A DNA stretch of 16,430 bases, from contig JBEAUL010000029.1 of assembly GCA_041161475.1 (NCBI GenBank), forward strand, positions 1-16,430, in the 5' to 3' direction. Source of the stretch: JBEAUL01 sp041161475. Its GTDB lineage: Bacteria; Pseudomonadota; Gammaproteobacteria; UBA6186; Azoamicaceae. The notes below the pieces were generated by a model. That model was not told where the DNA came from. It saw only the letters and a list, made by a program, of their open reading frames with translations, and searched no databases. Shown here in pieces: positions 1 to 7,354 of the stretch; positions within the stretch are counted from its first letter, which is position 1, and every line of letters starts with the position of its first letter. The position numbers and the translations under genes were made by a program.

Positions 1-176
1 TTAGAGTTTAATTTAGAGTCATCCAGGCTTGTTCATTAGAATTACAAGTGCTCACACAAATTGTTTTCAATTATATGTTTGCTTTAGTTTCTGTTTTTAA
101 AAAACACCTTGCTTTCAGAGATACTTCTCGCCGAAGCGTTTTAGCTCTCTTTCTGCTTACTTTCCGTCTTGAAAGT
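1..176 (-). other. 5' leader of a 16S rRNA (rrn) operon, partial; 16S gene lies beyond the left edge
   Basis: Read on the minus strand, this gene-free stretch downstream of hemF resembles a gammaproteobacterial rrn leader. At 44-65 it reads AACAATTTGTGTGAGCACTT followed by GT, very close to the E. coli leader segment with CAATCTGTGTGGGCACTCG that lies just before 16S. Further upstream at 93-106 is TGTTTTTTAAAAAC, a fair match (9 of 12) to the rrn antitermination boxA (TGCTCTTTAACA). Upstream of that is a boxB-like hairpin: CGC-TTCG-GCG (129-138) inside an outer AGAGA/TCTCT stem (117-121 with 146-150). The order promoter, hairpin, boxA, conserved block is that of an rrn leader. Mature 16S sequence is not reached within the window. 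The match to other leaders is from memory and not from an alignment. Confidence 0.72.
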
Positions 177-182
177 CCGCCT

Positions 183-210
183 ATCTTACCACCCCTGACA
201 GGGAAGTCAA
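183..210 (-). promoter_or_regulatory. Candidate rrn P1-type promoter
   Basis: On the minus strand TTGACT (205-210) is followed after 16 bp by TAAGAT (183-188). The region after the -10 (GGCGG) is GC-rich, as in the discriminator of stringently controlled rRNA promoters. The predicted start is near position 176. The spacer contains CCCTG-a-CAGGG (193-203), a short inverted repeat. The promoter starts only 19 bp after the hemF stop codon, so the rRNA operon is initiated right behind hemF. Confidence 0.6.
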
Positions 211-228
211 CACTGTTCTTTCAACCAG

Positions 229-1161
229 TTATATCCAGTCCCTCTTTACTAGGAATTTTTCCGTCAATTCAGCCTCTTTACTGTTGGCTTCGGGTTGCCA
301 GTCATATGCCCAGCGCACCCTAGGTGGCAAAGACATTAATATCGACTCTGTACGCCCCTTAGACTGCAACCCAAACAAGGTGCCCCTGTCTTGAAGCAAA
401 TTAAACTCAACATACCTACCCCGTCGAATTTCTTGAAATAATGCCTCACGCTCTCCATAAGGCATACACTTTCTCTTAGCTAAAATGGGCCGATAAGCCT
501 CTATAAACGTTTTTCCTACCTGACATACAAAATCAAATGCTTTATCGAAAGGCCAATGACTTGCTTCATTCAAATCATCAAAAAAAAGCCCCCCAATTCC
601 TCGAGGCTCTTGTCGGTGTGGCAAATAAAAGTAATCATCACACCACGCCTTAAAGCTGGGATAAATTGACTCCCCAAAGGGTTTACAAACCGCATAAGCC
701 GCTTTATGCCAAGCAAGACAGTCCTCTTCAAATGGATAATAGGGGGTTAAATCAAATCCACCACCAAACCACCATACGGGTATAGCGCCTTTTACTGCTG
801 GCTGTGCACAAAAAAAGCGTACATTAGCGTGTGTTGTGGGTGCATAAGGGTTTTTAGGGTGTACAACCGAGGAAATGCCCAGCACTTCAAAACGAGCCCC
901 TATCAGATGAGGATGACGGCGTGTTGCCGTTTCTGGGAGCCCTTGCCCAGCAATATGAGAAAAATTTACGCCTGCTTTTTCTATGGTTAAGCCACCTGAG
1001 CAAATATTTGTGATTCCCCCTCCTTCCTCTGGATTTGGGCGCGACCATTTGTCTGCTTTAAACGTGGCCTGATCTTCTTCCAGGGCTAATTCTTGACATA
1101 AGTACGCCTGCAAGCTTAAAAAAGCTTCTTTTATAGACGGAATCCATTGATGTAAAGCCAT
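229..1161 (-). CDS. hemF: Oxygen-dependent coproporphyrinogen III oxidase
   Basis: Cytoplasmic heme-biosynthesis enzyme that uses O2 to decarboxylate two propionate side chains of coproporphyrinogen III, giving protoporphyrinogen IX. The 310 residues match the usual length (E. coli 299). Family signatures are all present: GGGITNICSGG then EKAGVNFSH (47-69), WFGGGFDLTPYY (131-142) followed by FEEDCLAWH, PHRQEPRGIGGLFFDDL (181-197), and near the C-terminus GRYVEFNLLQDRGTLFGL (248-265) with RTESILMSLPP. The ATG start is preceded by AGGAG about 7 nt upstream, which settles it. It is divergent from the 407-aa gene with only 45 bp between the start codons, so the two promoters must share or overlap that gap. 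An rrn-type promoter follows directly downstream. Presence of HemF implies an aerobic or microaerobic life. The identification is firm. Confidence 0.97.
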   Translation of the reverse strand: MALHQWIPSIKEAFLSLQAYLCQELALEEDQATFKADKWSRPNPEEGGGITNICSGGLTIEKAGVNFSHIAGQGLPETATRRHPHLIGARFEVLGISSVVHPKNPYAPTTHANVRFFCAQPAVKGAIPVWWFGGGFDLTPYYPFEEDCLAWHKAAYAVCKPFGESIYPSFKAWCDDYFYLPHRQEPRGIGGLFFDDLNEASHWPFDKAFDFVCQVGKTFIEAYRPILAKRKCMPYGEREALFQEIRRGRYVEFNLLQDRGTLFGLQSKGRTESILMSLPPRVRWAYDWQPEANSKEAELTEKFLVKRDWI

Positions 1162-1206
1162 GATATACTCCTACTCCGCAATAAACCAACCAATAAAGGA
1201 ACAAAA

Positions 1207-2430
1207 ATGAGCCAAACAATTGATAGCTTGCTCGCTTGGGCAATGCCTAAACCAATACAATACCTGGGCGAAGAAATTAAGGATGATATTACTGATTTAA
1301 CACTGGGAAGGAAAGTTTATCGCAATATATTTCGCTTATCCACAACAGCAGCCACTATGACGCTTGGCGGATTACTGCCAACCGTGATTGCTTCAGATAC
1401 GCTGGGAACCTATCTCAACGACCTGTTTAGCTCTATCCTTGGAGTCACAAATACTGCCCTACTCAGCACCTGTAGCGCTTTGCTCTGCGGGGTTATCGCA
1501 GGGACGGTTAGCATGCGAGCCAGTAAAGAGATATTCCGTCTTATCAACCACTATCTGCACGGAGAAACCAACTCTAACTATAATTTTGATGCAGAAAAAA
1601 TAAAAACAATTACCGAAAACTATTCCGAGCAATACAAAAACATTAGCCCACAGCTAATTGAAAAAAAAGTAAAAGAAGACATTCAGTATATGCTAACGCT
1701 GATTAAAGAAAAAAGAAACCTCGACAAAGAACTGTCTGCAAGTGTCAAAGAGTATAAAAAAAATCCGGCAAAAATGAAAATTATTTCACCTAAAGATCCG
1801 CTTTCGAAAGCGGAATTAAAATTAATGCTTGCTTTGTATGTTCACGGAGACGACCAGGCTTTTAAGGCTCACTTGTCTTTATATCCCAAAGTACAAACAC
1901 TGTATATAGAACATTATGCCAAACCGGCAATAGAGATGTGCCACCTAGCTCAAACGATAGAGTCACACTATCCCGATATTGCGACCAAAAGCAGTATACA
2001 TAACAATGCGGAATACTTGCGTACAGTAGGAAGTCGAGAAAATATCGTTCCTTCTTTACCGCCCTTACACCCACTATTTGACGTCATGGATGACCATGTG
2101 GCTCAACCTGCGCATGCAGCTATTCATCAATTAAAAGACTATCATTCCTTGGAAAGTATTGTTATTGAATCAGACTCTGATGATGAAAAACAGGAAGAAG
2201 AAAAATCCATCACAAACCCGCTCAGCTTTTTAGAGCCTTACGTACGCCAACAAACCTTGGAAAAGCGTCGTGCTAGCTTCAGGCCCAATACACAACCCAA
2301 AATAGACAAAGCATTCGCCGAAGAACTGCATCATGATATCGAAAAAATTGTGGCGAAAATGACCCAAGCCGTTCAGAAAGCCGAAGATAAAAAAGTAAAA
2401 GTCCAAAAACGAAAACGTAAAACTATCTAA
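1207..2430 (+). CDS. Unrecognised 407-aa protein with hydrophobic hairpin, acidic stretch and basic tail
   Basis: I do not recognise a family. The ATG has AAGGA 6 nt upstream, so the start is good. Residues about 44-104 hold two hydrophobic segments (roughly 46-66 and 78-102) separated by a short loop, likely a membrane hairpin; there is no N-terminal signal peptide. Residues 125-260 are charged, helix-prone and lysine-rich. A patch at 319-333 is almost all Ser, Asp and Glu (ESDSDDEKQEEEK). The C-terminus is strongly basic and ends KKVKVQKRKRKTI (395-407), which resembles a eukaryotic nuclear localisation signal. It precedes dprA by 16 bp and is probably co-transcribed with it. Membrane hairpin plus eukaryote-like low-complexity tail is common in secreted effectors of intracellular Legionellales, but that role is inference; it could equally be a lineage-specific inner-membrane protein. 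Confidence 0.85.
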   Translation: MSQTIDSLLAWAMPKPIQYLGEEIKDDITDLTLGRKVYRNIFRLSTTAATMTLGGLLPTVIASDTLGTYLNDLFSSILGVTNTALLSTCSALLCGVIAGTVSMRASKEIFRLINHYLHGETNSNYNFDAEKIKTITENYSEQYKNISPQLIEKKVKEDIQYMLTLIKEKRNLDKELSASVKEYKKNPAKMKIISPKDPLSKAELKLMLALYVHGDDQAFKAHLSLYPKVQTLYIEHYAKPAIEMCHLAQTIESHYPDIATKSSIHNNAEYLRTVGSRENIVPSLPPLHPLFDVMDDHVAQPAHAAIHQLKDYHSLESIVIESDSDDEKQEEEKSITNPLSFLEPYVRQQTLEKRRASFRPNTQPKIDKAFAEELHHDIEKIVAKMTQAVQKAEDKKVKVQKRKRKTI

Positions 2431-2446
2431 GCACAAGAGAGGCAAC

Positions 2447-3535
2447 ATGGACAAGTCGTATACTTTACTGGCATTAATGCGGACGCCTGAATTGCGTACG
2501 GCTACTCTGAAGCATTGGTTAAATAAGGCCAACGCTGTTAATGATTATCCTTTTAATCATCAACAGTACTGTACGTTAACCAATACACAACCCAACTGGA
2601 CACTTGTTAAGCGCGATTTAAACTGGTTAAGCAAATCCCCTAAAAGGCAATTAATCAACTTATTTGATCATAATTACCCTCAACTCTTGAAAGAACTGCC
2701 TAATGCACCACTTTTTTTATTTGCAGAGGGTGATTTATCATTGCTACACACAACTCAATTGGCCATCGTTGGAAGTCGAAATCCCACGCGATATGGCCTA
2801 GAGCTCGCAAAAGATTTTGCAGAGGCTTTGAGTACACAAGGAGTCACGATTACAAGTGGACTGGCCATTGGGATTGATGGCGCTGCCCACCAAGGCGCTT
2901 TACACAGTTCGGGAAAGACAATAGGCATACTCGGATCGGGTCTTGATACCATCTATCCAAAGTCACACTTGAGATTAGCGCAAGATATTGTTGAAGCAGG
3001 TGGTCTATTACTATCCGAGTTTCCCTTGGGTACCAGTCCATTGGCTTGGCATTTTCCTAAGCGGAACCGTATTATCAGTGGCCTTAGTCAGGGCGTATTG
3101 GTCGTAGAAGCCACCCTTGGTAGCGGATCGCTTAAAACGGCTGAATACGCTTTACAGCAAAACCGAGAAGTATTTGCAATTCCAGGGTCGGTGCATAGCC
3201 CCTTAAGCCGAGGTTGCCATTCGCTTATCCAACAAGGTGCAAAATTGGTCAATAATCTTGATGATATCCTGATCGAACTGCCGAGATTAACCCATACGGA
3301 ATCAAAAAAGGCAATCTACCAAGATATTTCAGACTCTACACACTACTTAGATCATAAAACTTTGGAAATTTATCCCCTACTATCGTATATAGGTTATGAG
3401 TGTACTTCTGTAGATCAATTACTAGAAGGCACCGGTTTGGAGGTAGGTCGTTTGTCCGCTGACTTGCTAGAACTAGAGTTACAGGGTTATATTGCAGGTG
3501 TACCGGGTGGTTATGTCCGCACAAACTCAAGATAG
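2447..3535 (+). CDS. dprA: DNA processing protein DprA/Smf
   Basis: Loads RecA onto incoming single-stranded DNA during natural transformation and is a widely conserved cytoplasmic protein. The 362-aa product has the Rossmann-like DprA core: LAIVGSRNPTRYG (105-117), TSGLAIGIDGAAHQGAL (136-152), ILGSGLDTIYP (161-171), LLSEFPLG (188-195), FPKRNRIISGLS (203-214), VVEATLGSGSLKTAEYAL (219-236) and FAIPGS (243-248). An N-terminal helical part (1-70) and a C-terminal winged-helix-like part (about 300-362) complete the usual three-part layout. The start is supported by AGAGG in the 16-bp gap after the 407-aa gene, pointing to one transcript. dprA beside topA is a common gammaproteobacterial order, although the usual smg gene between them is absent here. 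Whether the organism is competent cannot be told. Confidence 0.96.
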   Translation: MDKSYTLLALMRTPELRTATLKHWLNKANAVNDYPFNHQQYCTLTNTQPNWTLVKRDLNWLSKSPKRQLINLFDHNYPQLLKELPNAPLFLFAEGDLSLLHTTQLAIVGSRNPTRYGLELAKDFAEALSTQGVTITSGLAIGIDGAAHQGALHSSGKTIGILGSGLDTIYPKSHLRLAQDIVEAGGLLLSEFPLGTSPLAWHFPKRNRIISGLSQGVLVVEATLGSGSLKTAEYALQQNREVFAIPGSVHSPLSRGCHSLIQQGAKLVNNLDDILIELPRLTHTESKKAIYQDISDSTHYLDHKTLEIYPLLSYIGYECTSVDQLLEGTGLEVGRLSADLLELELQGYIAGVPGGYVRTNSR

Positions 3536-3709
3536 AAATCAAACTTACTTGAGTGGGTGACCCAAGTCAATGGGAGCCGATGCAATAGGTGAAAATGGGC
3601 TGCTGAGTCAGTATATCTTAAGATATCTGCGCCGATTTTCTTAACAAGACACAAGGTAAGGTATTAATACGCATCTGATATTAATACCGTAGCGTGATAG
3701 AGCAAACAC
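3536..3709. other. dprA-topA intergenic region
   Basis: 174 bp without an open reading frame of note or a tRNA-like fold. It contains the perfect 14-bp palindrome ATATCTTAAGATAT (3613-3626), a -35-like TTAACA (3641-3646), and the inverted repeat described separately at 3660-3688. GGGTGACCC (3554-3562) in the left part sits inside short ACTTG/CAAGT arms and could be a weak hairpin after dprA, but it has no T-run. In many gammaproteobacteria smg occupies this slot; no trace of it is recognisable. Confidence 0.5.
3660..3688. promoter_or_regulatory. Inverted repeat upstream of topA, possible operator
   Basis: GGTATTAATA (3660-3669) and TATTAATACC (3679-3688) form a perfect 10-bp inverted repeat around a 9-nt centre. 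Each arm is built on the palindrome TATTAATA, so the same motif also appears twice in direct order 17 bp apart (GTATTAATAC at 3661, ATATTAATAC at 3678). The second copy follows TGA, giving an extended -10-like TGATATTAAT. It ends 21 bp before the topA ATG, so it could be an operator, a supercoiling-sensitive promoter element or a 5'-UTR hairpin. No regulator can be named. Confidence 0.4.
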
Positions 3710-6034
3710 ATGAGCAAGCATCTAGTAATAGTCGAGTCCCCTGCGAAAGCAAAGACTTTAGAAAAATATTTAGGGAAAGAGTTTAAAGTACTGGCTTCGT
3801 ATGGACACGTACGAGATCTGATTCCCAAAAAAGGGGCTGTTGACCCAACGCATGATTTTGCCATGAAGTATCAACTTATTGAAAAAAATAGCAAACATGT
3901 TGAAGAAATTTGTCAACAAATGCAAAAAGCTGACGCTCTATACCTTGCAACTGACCCTGATAGGGAAGGAGAGGCTATTTCTTGGCACTTATATGAGCTT
4001 CTCAAAGAACGTAACCTCTTAAAAAGTAAGCCCGTACATCGTATTGCGTTTCATGAAATCACCAAAAAAGCGGTTCTGGCAGCAGTCGATCACCCTCGAG
4101 AACTCTCTTTAGAGCTGATTAACGCACAACAAGCCCGCCGTGGACTGGATTATTTGGTCGGCTTTAATCTCTCTCCCTTGTTATGGAAAAAAATTAGGCG
4201 TGGCCTTTCTGCAGGTCGTGTTCAAAGTCCTGCATTACGCATGATAGTCGAGCGGGATAAAGAGATTTCTGAATTTGTACCTCAGGAATATTGGACAATC
4301 GAAGCATCGTTAAACCCAAAGCAATCGAAAAAAAATCAACTCTTTAAGGCCAAGCTTGCCGAATATCAGGGTAAGAAAATTGAACAATTTTCTATTACAG
4401 ACAAAACAAGTGCCGAAGAGATTAAGGCGGATTTACTTAAACAAGCCAATGGCAAATTACGAATAATCAAAATAAACAAAAGTCAGCGGAAACGCCAACC
4501 TGCTGCGCCCTTTACAACGTCGACGCTACAACAAGAAGCAGTACGTAAACTGGGGTTTACTGCACAACGTACCATGCGCGTTGCCCAACAACTCTACGAA
4601 GGAATCGATTTTGGTGAAGGCGCGACCGGGCTTATCACCTATATGAGAACAGATTCTGTTAATTTATCAGAAGATGCCTTAACTGAACTGCGTACCTTAA
4701 TCGAAGATAAATACGGTAAAGCGTCTTTACCAGACGTGCCTCGTTTATTTAAAACACGTGCTAAAAACGCGCAAGAAGCACATGAAGCCATCCGGCCTAC
4801 AATGCCAAGCGTGCTACCTCAACAGATTAAAAGTGCCCTGACAACCGATCAATTCAAATTGTATGACCTGATTTGGAAAAGAGCGGTTGCCTCTCAAATG
4901 ATTCACGCAACATTGGATTTGGTTGCCATTGATTTTGGTTGTGGTGAAGTTACTAATCGATTTAGAGCAAATGGTTCTACGCTAACATCCCCTGGATTCA
5001 TGCAGGTATACCAAGAAAGTGTGGATGATGGTAAAGCAAAGGAAGATGAGGATGAAAAATTACTGCCTCCACTCAATGAAGGAGAATGGATTACACTAGA
5101 AAACATAGAAAATCATCAACATTTCACGGAACCTCCACCGAGTTTCACAGAAGCCTCCTTGGTTAAAACACTTGAAGAGCACGGTATTGGTAGACCCTCG
5201 ACTTATGCTACGATTATTTCGACTTTACAACAGCGTGAATATGTAACACTTGAAAATAAGCGATTTTGCCCAACCGATGTGGGTAAAATTGTGAATAAAT
5301 TTTTAACAGAATATTTTACTCAATACGTAGACTACGACTTTACAGCAAAATTAGAAGATGCTCTGGATGACATTGCTGCAGGTCAAAACGCTTATATACC
5401 CTTAATGCGTGAATTTTGGGGACCTTTTATTAAACAAGTTGAGGAAATTCAAGAAAACGTACAACGTAAAGACGTTACCCAAGAGGCTATGTCTGAAAAT
5501 TGTCCCAAATGCGAAAAACCGCTTTCAATTCGTTTGGGAAGACGAGGACGCTTTGTAGGATGTACCGGTTATCCCGATTGTGATTACACCCGTAGCTTAG
5601 AAGAAAACCGAGAAGAATCACTACAACCTCAAGTGATTGAAGACAGGATTTGCCCTAAATGTGCCTCGTCATTGCTTATCAAGCGAGGAAAATATGGAAA
5701 ATTTATTGGATGTTCAGGCTATCCTGATTGTGACCACATGGAATCTCTTCAAAAACAAGAAGACACACATGTTACGTGTCCAGAGTGTCACAAAGGTACT
5801 ATGATTAAACGTAAATCCCGTTTCGGTACTTTCTTCTATTCATGCAATCAGTATCCTGAATGCAAGTATGCAATAAAAAATCCACCTGTCGAGGAAACAT
5901 GCCCTACTTGTGCATGGCCAATTTTAACCATAAAAACAACGAAAAGAAGAGGCATTGAAAAAGTGTGTCCTCAAAAAGAATGTGATTACGCTGTCCCTTA
6001 TGAAAATTCAGATCAGCAGGAAAAGCAATCGTAA
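3710..6034 (+). CDS. topA: DNA topoisomerase I (type IA)
   Basis: Relaxes negative supercoils by a transient 5'-phosphotyrosine single-strand break, opposing gyrase. The 774 aa begin with the TOPRIM domain: IVESPAKAKTLEKYLG (7-22, catalytic Glu9) and TDPDREGEAISWHL (81-94, metal ligands Asp82, Asp84, Glu86). The active site is GLITYMRTDS (307-316) with Tyr311 and Arg313; EAHEAIRPT (356-364) and HGIGRPSTYATI (491-502) are also typical. The C-terminus carries four Cys4 zinc-ribbon motifs, at about 598-624, 648-674, 690-718 and 731-758; the first two share GYPDCD. It is shorter than E. coli TopA (865 aa), mainly at the C-terminus. The start is fixed by the conserved N-terminus, while the ribosome-binding site is weak (TAGAG). 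Neighbours: dprA upstream, the pilin-like gene convergent downstream. Confidence 0.98.
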   Translation: MSKHLVIVESPAKAKTLEKYLGKEFKVLASYGHVRDLIPKKGAVDPTHDFAMKYQLIEKNSKHVEEICQQMQKADALYLATDPDREGEAISWHLYELLKERNLLKSKPVHRIAFHEITKKAVLAAVDHPRELSLELINAQQARRGLDYLVGFNLSPLLWKKIRRGLSAGRVQSPALRMIVERDKEISEFVPQEYWTIEASLNPKQSKKNQLFKAKLAEYQGKKIEQFSITDKTSAEEIKADLLKQANGKLRIIKINKSQRKRQPAAPFTTSTLQQEAVRKLGFTAQRTMRVAQQLYEGIDFGEGATGLITYMRTDSVNLSEDALTELRTLIEDKYGKASLPDVPRLFKTRAKNAQEAHEAIRPTMPSVLPQQIKSALTTDQFKLYDLIWKRAVASQMIHATLDLVAIDFGCGEVTNRFRANGSTLTSPGFMQVYQESVDDGKAKEDEDEKLLPPLNEGEWITLENIENHQHFTEPPPSFTEASLVKTLEEHGIGRPSTYATIISTLQQREYVTLENKRFCPTDVGKIVNKFLTEYFTQYVDYDFTAKLEDALDDIAAGQNAYIPLMREFWGPFIKQVEEIQENVQRKDVTQEAMSENCPKCEKPLSIRLGRRGRFVGCTGYPDCDYTRSLEENREESLQPQVIEDRICPKCASSLLIKRGKYGKFIGCSGYPDCDHMESLQKQEDTHVTCPECHKGTMIKRKSRFGTFFYSCNQYPECKYAIKNPPVEETCPTCAWPILTIKTTKRRGIEKVCPQKECDYAVPYENSDQQEKQS

Positions 6035-6052
6035 CAACGATATCCCCTTAAG

Positions 6053-6102
6053 AACATGTTCCGTCTCCATTATCGCTTGAGGAGCATGTTTGACAATTTT
6101 TT
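6053..6102 (+). terminator. Possible topA terminator
   Basis: AACATGTTCC (6053-6062) pairs with GGAGCATGTT (6081-6090), a 10-bp stem with one G-T wobble and an 18-nt loop. T6 follows at 6097-6102 after a 6-nt gap. It begins 18 bp after the topA stop codon and overlaps the last codons of the convergent pilin-like gene. The T-run sits rather far from the stem, so termination may be inefficient. In the minus direction no T-run follows. Confidence 0.4.
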
Positions 6103-6291
6103 GGCGCATATTTCTAATTTTTGCGCAGACTCAAAAACAGGAATCATTTTGGCAACACGACTGCGAATCATATGTTCATTGTAAGCAGATAAACTAATTG
6201 AAGCTAAAACACCAATAATACACGCTACTATCATTAACTCTACGATAGAAAAGCCTTTTTGAATATCGAATTTATCTATTCTATTCAACAT
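6070..6291 (-). CDS. Truncated type IV pilin-like protein (73 aa)
   Basis: The N-terminus is that of a type IV prepilin: a 13-residue charged leader ending in Lys-Gly, then FSIVELMIVACIIGVLASIS, with cleavage expected after Gly13, N-methylated Phe14 and the conserved Glu at mature position 5. AYNEHMIRSRV (about 36-46) continues as in PilA-type pilins. The protein then stops at 73 residues, whereas major pilins have about 140-160 and a C-terminal beta-sheet domain with a disulfide loop; only one Cys follows the helix. The ATG lies within the last codons of the preceding gene (11-bp overlap), implying translational coupling; the ribosome-binding site is weak. No continuation of the pilin is visible in the 35 bp before topA ends. 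It is either a degraded pilin or a minimal pseudopilin-like membrane peptide; I favour a remnant. Confidence 0.72.
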   Translation of the reverse strand: MLNRIDKFDIQKGFSIVELMIVACIIGVLASISLSAYNEHMIRSRVAKMIPVFESAQKLEICAKKLSNMLLKR

Positions 6292-7354
6292 TTTTTTTGC
6301 TCAAATTATTTTTATCTACCTCGGTACAATCATCAACGCCATTACAGGTATTATCAAAAAAATGCATGTCTAAGGTTTGCGCTGCACACGGATCTTCCCC
6401 TGAACCAAGTACTTCGCCTCTCACTTTATCTGATAATAATACCTTTTCATAAACTTCACTGATTAACCCCACACTTAGCTTATCGTATACTTGATAAACC
6501 AAAACACGTCCAACACGAATTTCTGGTCTATCTTTGTTATTTCCTCTTTTATTCACTTCGCTGTCTAATGGATCTTTTCTTCGATATATTTCAAGTAAGC
6601 TTCCAACAGAAACTCCATCGCGTTTCCCCACGCTTAATACTACCGCAGCATTCGGTCCAATTAAAGAAATACCTGGATCCCAGACATCAATAATGTAACC
6701 ATCAACTTGTCTATCTAATAACACAGGTTTTAAATAATGCATTGATAAAATGTTTGGTGATTCCTCTTTTGTAATACGCATACTTTTATCAATCGATTCT
6801 AAATTATGCTTTACTTGAAGAACAACATTATTTTTTTTCTCAGCATTTTGTTTTTCCAAAATTTGGGCTTCAGCTGACTTAAAAGCAAAATACCCTAAAA
6901 ACTCCTTTGTTTTTGGATCTGAATAATTTTTTCCAGTACGGTAAATGGCAACGGTATCACCCGTGTTTCCCTCTACATTTGTACTATAAATTAAATCTCT
7001 GTCAGCACTTAAAATATGGGCATCTTGCGCATAGCTAACGCGTGGCAACTTTAAAAAGCAGGGCTCTGGCATTAAAATGCCAAATCTTAAAAAAGCTTTA
7101 AAATTAGTGATGTCCATTCCTTTAGACTGCGTATCTCCACCTGGATCAATACGCATTTTAGGAGTGAGATTGTATTCTTTTGTTTGCTTAGAATTTGTTT
7201 TTTGAGTGGCAACGTTTTTTTTGGCTTGTTGGTCATGAGGCGTTTGTGGCATTCCCTCAGGTACAAATGATTCATCTGCCCACACTGGTCTATTGAATAT
7301 ACAGGCCCCCATAATCCATAGGATTTTCAATAAAAACCGCATCCAAACTGGCAT
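6281..7354 (-). CDS. Exported PA0020-like envelope protein lacking a LysM domain
   Basis: A 357-aa protein with an N-terminal signal peptide (positive MRF, hydrophobic 8-20, likely cleavage after PVWA at 26). Residues 27-75 are Lys/Gln/Thr-rich linker. The rest resembles the C-terminal part of LysM-containing proteins encoded divergently from def in many gammaproteobacteria (Pseudomonas PA0020 type): LKLPRVSYAQDAHILSADRD (101-120), DPKTKEFLGYFAF (146-158), GYIIDVWDPGISLIGPNAAV (219-238), VLSVGKRDGVSVGSLLEIYR (239-258) and VGRVLVYQVYDKLSVGLISE (281-300). No LysM motif is visible between signal peptide and this region. The tail (320-357) has three Cys and no clear match. The ATG has AGGGA upstream with 8-nt spacing. 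It overlaps the pilin-like gene and is divergent from def, the same position as in relatives. Function probably concerns the cell envelope or pili; inferred. Confidence 0.78.
   Translation of the reverse strand: MPVWMRFLLKILWIMGACIFNRPVWADESFVPEGMPQTPHDQQAKKNVATQKTNSKQTKEYNLTPKMRIDPGGDTQSKGMDITNFKAFLRFGILMPEPCFLKLPRVSYAQDAHILSADRDLIYSTNVEGNTGDTVAIYRTGKNYSDPKTKEFLGYFAFKSAEAQILEKQNAEKKNNVVLQVKHNLESIDKSMRITKEESPNILSMHYLKPVLLDRQVDGYIIDVWDPGISLIGPNAAVVLSVGKRDGVSVGSLLEIYRRKDPLDSEVNKRGNNKDRPEIRVGRVLVYQVYDKLSVGLISEVYEKVLLSDKVRGEVLGSGEDPCAAQTLDMHFFDNTCNGVDDCTEVDKNNLSKKNVE

Noticed and set aside
48..323. 91-aa open reading frame on the plus strand at the left edge
   Set aside because: It runs across the rrn-like leader and into the 3' end of hemF antisense, has no ribosome-binding site and no recognisable motif.
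3536..3709. Possible tRNA or small RNA between dprA and topA
   Set aside because: No TTCGANTC-type T-loop, no acceptor stem and no clear terminator; only palindromes are supportable.
6100..7354. A new toxin-antitoxin or defence pair formed by the two overlapping genes
   Set aside because: The overlap is suggestive, but the N-terminal prepilin motif and the PA0020-like signature explain both genes.
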